In this document: piece by piece, positions 57,658 through 64,000 of the stretch
How the letters are laid out: every line of letters starts with the position of its first letter
Position numbering within the stretch: the stretch's first letter is position 1
Source of the DNA: Juglans regia
Lineage: Eukaryota; Streptophyta; Magnoliopsida; Fagales; Juglandaceae
Reading direction: 5' to 3'
Assembly (NCBI RefSeq): GCF_001411555.2
Contig: NC_049911.1
Coordinates: 3,038,001-3,102,000, forward strand
Length of the DNA stretch: 64,000 bases
Notes under the pieces: generated by a model
The model's database searches: none
What the model was told of the DNA's origin: nothing
The model's input: only the letters and a program-made list of their open reading frames with translations
Program-made: the position numbers and the translations under genes

Positions 57658-59081
57658 TTTACATATTTTAAAACAAATAAGGGCAAATCGTAAAAGTCAA
57701 TAGCATACTGAATATCCCAAAGGTATTTGATTTAGGAAAAGATGAGAAGATTTATATGCAGTATTATATAGATATAGTATTAAATCTTTGAGATATTACG
57801 AAGTAGCAGTTTGAACTTAGAATTGGTCGATTTATTCATTAAATACACAGATTTTAAAGTTTCTCACGCTTTTGGTATATTCAGCCAACAAATCAAACGC
57901 GTAATGATTGAAAAGTACTAAGGAATGCTATAATTTTCCACATATACGCGTTTAGGTGTGTCGAGTGTGACGGCATCGATGAAATTCATCACCCACACTC
58001 TAAGCAGAACCAAAAGCATACATGTCGGAACTTAGAAACTCAGTCAGTTCCAAAGAGTTACTCCGGAATGTCGGAGAAATTAAAGTTTCAGTTTTTATAT
58101 GCAGACATAGCTCCATTATAGCAGAGCCAACAGTCATAAACATAAAAATGTTCAAATGGATTACCTTTGAACGGTAGGTTTCACAGGTTACCGGGTTGCT
58201 GATTTCATGCGACAGCCAAATAGAATCGGTGTTGTTTAGTCAATAGGCGTGCAGTACTGCATGGTTCTCTGCAAGTTCCGGCGGGAGCAGTTTTTTCAAC
58301 GAATCCCAACTTCCGGGAAAATCCTACCCAGGGAAGATTCCTGGAATTAGTGATACTTTTTTTAATATATTTTTTTCCTCAGACTCTGGAACTTAAAATA
58401 TCAAACCCAGTAGTATCCGCCATCTATTCTGGTTGGTACTTAATAATTTTTTCTAAACCTAAATTCCATACTATTGCAGTTGTTAAACAAGCAACCTCAT
58501 TGTAGCATACAATACTCATAGGTGGAGAACTCATTGAATATTATACCAAGAAAATAAGGACGTGTGGAAATCTTATCTTATGTGGGTAGAAAAAATTATA
58601 AACCAAATAGGTTAAAACAGGAACCTAATCAGTAAATAACTCTAAAATTAGGCCAAAGCAGAATCCAATAAAAAGAACTATAAAAGACAAGCATGAATCC
58701 CAAGGTACGAACTTTAGAACTGAATCTCGAAAAATGCCGCGTATCGACCCATCGGTTGCTACTTTACCGCTTTTTCTACCTATCTATTCTTACTCTCCTA
58801 TATTCTAGCTTTTTTTAAGATAAAGATAAAATGGTTGTAAAAATCTCTTCAGTCAATCAAGTTCAACAAAATGTAACACACAATCATCTACAGTAATTTT
58901 TAATAATTTTATAATTTGTTTATTACACTATACAAAAACGTTTCAAATGACTTTCCCAGTTGAGAAATGGGTGGAAACTAAATTTTTATCTCCAAATCTC
59001 TCTTTTTATTTCTCATTTGTTGCATTTACTTGTCTTGAAATGATTGTTAAAGACTCCTACTCCTATATATTCTCTATTTAG

Positions 59082-59240
59082 ATTCAGAGATTAGTTGAGA
59101 TAGTTTTAAATGAATTGAATAAAATATTATTTTTTAATATTATTATTATTTTGAAATTTAAAAGAATTGAATTATTTATTATATTTTGTATAAAAATTTA
59201 AGAAAGTTGTAATGTTGAGATGAGTTTTCGATCCAAACTA
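59082..59240. repeat. A/T-rich MITE, copy 6
   Basis: Begins near TCTATTTAGATTCAGAGATTAG and closes ATCCAAACTATG, with the core TTTTTAATATTATTATTATTT. Confidence 0.55.
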
Positions 59241-59294
59241 TGATCTAGTATCCTGTAACCACTTAATTTACCTGTGAAATACTTGCTTAAAAAA

Positions 59295-59445
59295 ATCATT
59301 ACAATTTAAGTAAATATTAAAACAATTTAACTTTTTTAAAATTTCAAAATAAAAATAATATTAAAAATATATATTCTAATAATATTTTATTTAACTTTCA
59401 ACTTTCATCTCGTGTCATCTCGTCTCGTCTCATATCATCTTATAT
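59295..59445. repeat. A/T-rich MITE, copy 7, inverted relative to copy 6
   Basis: The core is present in reverse complement (AATAATATTTTATTTAACTTTC, ATTACAATTTAAG). It lies about 55 bases from copy 6, forming a large imperfect hairpin. Confidence 0.5.
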
Positions 59446-59714
59446 ATAAAAACAACTATACATATAATGTAATTTATGTAAACTAGTTTTCAATCCTAAA
59501 AGCTATAAGTACACATGGGTTTTTGACTGACCCTTGTAACTGCGAGATTGCCACACCACATATTCGGCTGTTCAAATTGTATGGCAAATGTGAGGAAAAA
59601 TTAGTACTGTTCGGGGTTATTTTCCAGGAAAATGTTCTATACTGCACCTTTATCTAACTAGTATACAATACGTGTGTAAATATCTGGTGCGTGTGTCGTT
59701 CAAGACCTCTGCAT

Positions 59715-62700
59715 AATTGTAGAGGAAAAGAGGCCAAGTGTGGTTTTTGTCATGGAAACCAAGTTACAAGTCAGTAGGCTCGAAGGAATAAGAAGAAGAT
59801 TGAGAATAGAATGATGTTTTGGGGTGGAGTTGCATGGAAGAGGGGGTGGACTGGCCCTATTTTGGAAGGAAGAAGGTTTGGTGGATATATTAAACTATTC
59901 TCAAAGACACATTAGTGCATGAATATGTGATAATCAAGGGAGGCATCAATGGCTTTTCACTGGCTTTTATGGCCAACCAGAGGCTAGTAAGAGACAAGAG
60001 GCGTGGAATGTTCTAAAGTCTATTAAACCTGATGGAAACAAAGGCTGGTGTGTCATGGGGGATTTTAACGAGATATTAACAAATGATGAGAAGGAAGGAG
60101 GTAGACCTAGGGGGGAAATTTTTATGAAGAATTTCAGGAATGCATTGGAAGAGGGTGGTTTGTCTGATCTTGGTTGGAAAGGGGATAAATTTACTTGGAG
60201 CAATAGACATGGGGATGACTCTTTCACAAAGGAGAGACTGGATAGAGTGGTGGCAAACAAGAGATGGATTGAAACACAGAAGGAAGTCAGTGCAGAGAAT
60301 TTAGTAGCAAGAAGCTCGGACCATAGACTTGTTTTGCTGAGTTTCTCTCATTTAAACAAGTCTTTTTATGGGAGTCACAGAGTTTTCAAGTATGAAGCTT
60401 GGTGGGCCTCAGAAAAGGATTGTATGAAGGTGGTAGAAGAAGGTTGGCTACATCCATATAGGGGGAGAGGACCAGCTGAGATCCTAAAAGGGTCAATAAA
60501 AAACTGCTCTGAGGGGTTGAAGAGGTGGAGTAGGGATATGAAAAGGAATCTGAACTTGGAAATCAATGCAAAAACTGAGGTATTAAAGAATCTGCAGGAA
60601 AATGAAGGAAGTCACAATGCTATGGAGATTAGAGAGGTTCAAAAGGAGTTGGGTGTTTTGTTGGAGAAAGAGGATTTAAAGTAGAAGCAGAGGGCCAAAA
60701 GGAATTGGTACAAGCAAGGAGATAGGAACACCAAGTATTTCCATGCTTGTGCTAGCCAAAGGAGAAGGAAGAACATCATTTCTCAGATTATGGATGAACA
60801 GGGAAGGATGTTGACTAAGAAGGAAGACATAGAAGAGGCTTTTATAGAATATTTTAAGAAACTTTTTAGGTCGACTGGTCCATCACAGGAGCATGTTTTT
60901 GACTGCATCAAAGTAGTGAAACCAAAGGTCACTGAGGAAATGAACAGATCCTTATCCTCAGCCTTTACCAGAGCAGAGGTTGAAAGAGCCATAAAGCAAA
61001 TGGCCCCTTTAAAAGCACCTGGACCCGATGGCCTAGGAGTTTGTTTTTATTTGGATCATTGGAAGGTGGTGGGGGAGAATGTCAGTAATGCAGTATTATC
61101 TTTTCTAAATGGAGGGGAGCTAGATGATCTAATGAATTACACATACATTGCTCTTATCCCTAAGGTTAAAAACCCCACTGTGTTGAATGAATTCAGACCT
61201 ATAAGTTTGTGCAATGTTGTGTATAAGATTGCTTCAAAAGTTATTGCAAATCGTTTAAAGTTAATTTTGGGTGCAATTATATCCCCCTCTCAGAGTGCTT
61301 TCATCCCTGGCAGAATGATTTCAGACAACATTATGGTTGCATATGAAGCCCTCCATACTATGAAGACTCGACAAAAAGGAAAGCTTGGTTCCATGGCTAT
61401 TAAACTAGACATGTCCAAAGCTTATGACAGAATCGAGTGGAGTTTCCTTGAGGCTATGCTGAAGCAGTTGGGTTTCTGTGTTAGCTGGTGCAGGTTGATA
61501 ATGAGGTGTGTCTCATCTGTCTCTTATTCTGTCCTAGTCAATGGAAAACCTGGAAGAAAGTTCAAGCCATCAAGGGGTCTGAGGCAAGGGGACCCTATTT
61601 CCCCATACCTCTTCATCTTATGTGCAAAAGGTCTAAGTGCTCTTCTTAATTCCTCTGAGGAAAGAGGCCTCACCAAGGGGGTAACTTTGGCTAGAGGTGG
61701 TACAAGGATAAATCATCTGCTGTTTGCAGATGATTGTGTCCTTTTTGGGAGGGCAAACTGTGAGGAATGGGAGAATCTTATGGAGGTGTTGAAGGTGTAT
61801 GAAAGAGCATCGGGTCAGTTTTTGAATAAAGAAAAAACCTCGATTTTCTTTAGCTCAAACACTAAGTCAGTCTGCAAGGATTTGATCTTGAGAGATGGGG
61901 GTTCTATTGTTTGTGGCAGCTATGAGAAATACCTTGGACTCCCATCTGTGGTGGGACGATCTAAGCATAATACCTTCAAGAGCATTAAGGACAGGATATG
62001 GCAGAAGATAAGTTGCTGGAAAAACAGATTCCTTTCCACAGCTGGGAAAGAGGTTCTGTTGAAAGCAGTCCTACAAGCTGTTCCCACCTATACCATGAGT
62101 GTTTTTAAGATTCCCAAGTCTTTGTGCATTGAGATTAATAGGATGTTTGCAAGATTCTGGTGGGGCAGTGCAGATGGTGAGAAGAGAATCCAGTGGCAGA
62201 GTTGGGAAAGGATGGGGAAACAAAAGTCAAAAGGTGGTCTGGGATTTCGGGATTTGGATAGTTTTAATTCAGCCCTTCTAGCCAAGCAAGCATGTAGGCT
62301 TTTACAGAACCCTTTTTCTTTGGCAGCTACAATATTTAGAGAAAAATATTTTAATACTAAGCACTTGTTGGCAGCAAAGCTGGGTTCTAACCCTTCACTA
62401 ATTTGGAGGAGCATATGGGGTTCTTTAAAATTGCTTAAGGAAGGTTTGAGATGGAGAGTAGGGAATGGAAAAAGCATTGAAATATGGGGTCATAAGTGGC
62501 TCAATTCCCCTTCCACTTTCAAAGTCCAATCTCCTGTTAGAGTTTTGGAGCAAGAGGCTCGGGTATGTGAACTTTTAGATCAGAGTGGTTCAAGCTGGAA
62601 TGAGAATCTAGTCAGAGAGATTTTCCTCAAAGAAGAAGCTGAACAAATATGTAGCTTGCCAGTGAGTAAGCTAGGATCAGAAGATAAGTTGATATGGGGG

Positions 62701-63858
62701 CCTTCCAAAAGAGGTCTATTCACTGTTAAGAGTGCATATTATTTGGAACAAGAGAGGAAAAGTAGGCTGAAGGGGGAATGCTCCACAGAAAAGAAAGCTG
62801 ATTCGATATGGAAAAACATTTGGAGCTTAAGAGTTCCAGGGGTGGTCAAGACTTTCTTATGGAAGGTGGGGAATGATGTGCTAGCAACAAGGAAGAATTT
62901 ATGGAGGAGGAGAGTAATAGAGAGTGCAACCTGCCCAATATGCAAGAGGGAAGGGGAGACAGCCATGCATATCTTGTGGCAGTGCCCTGCAGCCAGAGAT
63001 GTATGGGCTGGATCTTTTCGAGCAATTCAAAAATGGACAGCTGAGGAAGACTGTTTCTTAGCTTTCTGGGATAAAGCAATGCAAAAGCTTGAGGCTGAAG
63101 ATTTAGAGATAGTAGCTGTGGTAATGAGATCATTGTGGCAAAGAAGAAATTTGTTCATTTTTTAGAACATCTTCAATGGACCTGAATCTTTATTGAGAAA
63201 GGCAAAGACAATACTGGAAGATTTCAAAGAAGCTCAACTACAGATAATAAATCCAATAGAGGAACCGAGACAGCTTGAAACTAGTGGGAGCAATAGAGGA
63301 AGACATGTGCTATGGAAAAAACCTGATCAAGGAGGCTTTAAAGCAAATTGGGATGCTGCTCTCAATAGCAAATTTATGGGGCTTGGAGTGGTTATAAGAA
63401 ACGAGAATGGGGAGGTAGTGGCTTGTGCTTGCAGTAGGAGATTGCCTGCTCCAAATTCGGATGTTGCAGAATCTGTTGCTCTATGGTTTGCAGTGGAGTT
63501 ATGTTGTGAGCTGGGTTTTAACAGAGTCACTTTTGAAGGAGATGCTCAAGCAGTGGTTAAAGATGTGAATAGCAAGGAAGAAGATTTGTCATGCAGAGGC
63601 CACATTATAGAGGATATAAAAACTACACTGTCCAATGTGTATCGGAGAGATTGGACAGTGCAGTTTATAGGAAGAAAAGGAAATGAAGTAGCTCACTTAC
63701 TTGCAAAGTATGCTTTAAACATAGATTTTGATAAGAGATGGATAGATGAATGTCCTGATTTTATTTTTTTACAAGTATGTAAGGATATAGATTGTTCAGG
63801 TTTACAATTTACAGAATGAATACACGAGGTTTCTTTGGTTTCAAAAAAAAAAAAAAAA
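59715..63858 (+). mobile_element. L1-type LINE, 5'-truncated, comparatively young
   Basis: A non-LTR retrotransposon of 4.1 kb starting inside the endonuclease domain (…KRPSVVFVMETKL) and ending with a 16-base A run at 63843-63858. ORF2 is in one frame from 59719 to 63819 with no frameshift. ORF1 and the first few dozen residues of the endonuclease are missing, as in 5'-truncated copies. No target duplication was recognised on either side. It is related to the minus-strand LINE at 16460-21340 but much less damaged. Confidence 0.9.
59719..63819 (+). pseudogene. LINE ORF2 polyprotein with four in-frame stops
   Basis: About 1,366 codons in one frame. Endonuclease: VMGDFNEIL, DLGWKGDKFTWSNRHGDDSF, RSSDHRLVLL (to about 60370). 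Reverse transcriptase: LKAPGPDGLGVCFY, EFRPISLCNVVYKIASKV, SQSAFIPGRMISDNIMVAYE, MAIKLDMSKAYDRIEW, GLRQGDPISPYLFI and the catalytic HLLFADDCVLF, all intact. Zinc tail: CPICKREGETAMHILWQC. RNase H: FKANWDAAL, ESVALWFAVELC, FEGDAQAV, GRKGNEVAHLLAKYAL. Stops interrupt at 59812 (TGA), 59920 (TGA), 60682 (TAG) and 63163 (TAG). The longest open piece, 60790-63165 (791 codons), spans the whole reverse transcriptase and zinc tail. Confidence 0.92.
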
Positions 63859-64000
63859 CAAGTTCTGATACATAAAATGGCAAGATGGGTTGAATTTTCG
63901 TGATATATATTGCTATATATTACGGGTAGTGATGTTAATAAATTGTCATGAAATTCCTCTAGTTTGATGTCGCATGCACTTAAATCACTGGTCACTTCGC
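63859..64000. other. Right edge, nothing recognised
   Basis: AT-rich sequence after the LINE tail. Confidence 0.5.

Larger units (their letters stand above)
57690..59714. other. CBP60 upstream region and MITE pair
   Basis: No gene was recognised. It carries ordinary upstream sequence to about 58360, AT-rich filler, then two MITE copies in opposite orientation (59082-59240 and 59295-59445). Confidence 0.5.

Noticed and set aside
59640..63880. Target-site duplication for the plus-strand LINE
   Set aside because: Sequence after the A tail (CAAGTTCTGATAC) has no good partner just upstream of 59715.
1..64000. CRISPR arrays, operons, phage or bacterial transfer
   Set aside because: No array-like spaced repeats, no ribosome-binding-site-led gene strings; all genes have plant-type introns.

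Overview
This is a stretch of plant nuclear DNA. The genes have many introns with GT-AG borders, the intergenic DNA is AT-rich, microsatellites are common, and every transposon family seen (CACTA, chromovirus, L1-type LINE, MITE, TRIM-like) is a plant type. The gene models match eudicot families exon by exon. The style of the LINE 3' ends and of the small A/T-rich MITEs suggests a woody Fagales species such as walnut or pecan; that is an impression from memory, not a search result.

Layout. Position 1-950: first exon of a WAT1/EamA-type transporter leaving the window to the left (-). Position 950-23000: a transposon graveyard with a 5'-truncated LINE (+), CACTA-like debris, a 9.2-kb CACTA-type element (7049-16257, TSD ATA) holding a nested 5.4-kb chromovirus (8565-13959, TSD GTCTC), a decayed near-full-length LINE (-, about 16460-21340) and a further LINE fragment (-). 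Position 23760-30050: SYP4-type syntaxin (+, 8 exons), whose 3.8-kb first intron carries a MITE and several LINE pieces. Position 31867-34541: DPD1-like organelle exonuclease (-, 3 coding exons). Position 38423-39560: a B-class GATA factor (-, 3 exons). Position 42035-43520: wreck of an LRR receptor kinase (-). Position 44236-49655: importin alpha (-, 10 exons). Position 53557-57530: a CBP60 calmodulin-binding transcription factor (-, 8 exons). Position 59715-63858: a LINE (+) whose ORF2 is one reading frame with four premature stops.

The six cellular genes do not form a pathway or cluster: a membrane transporter, a trans-Golgi SNARE, an organelle nuclease, two transcription regulators and a nuclear import receptor. 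Five of the six lie on the minus strand. Exon borders were set by eye from reading frame, splice sites and remembered family sequence. Frame sums close exactly for the five complete genes (325, 321, 162, 530 and 544 residues).

I found no convincing new biological system. The most informative signals are the two nested transposons with readable target-site duplications, the premature stops in the right-hand LINE, a GC-AG intron in the syntaxin gene, an ATGA overlap between two LINE reading frames, and a composite insertion bounded by a 19-bp direct repeat at the left.
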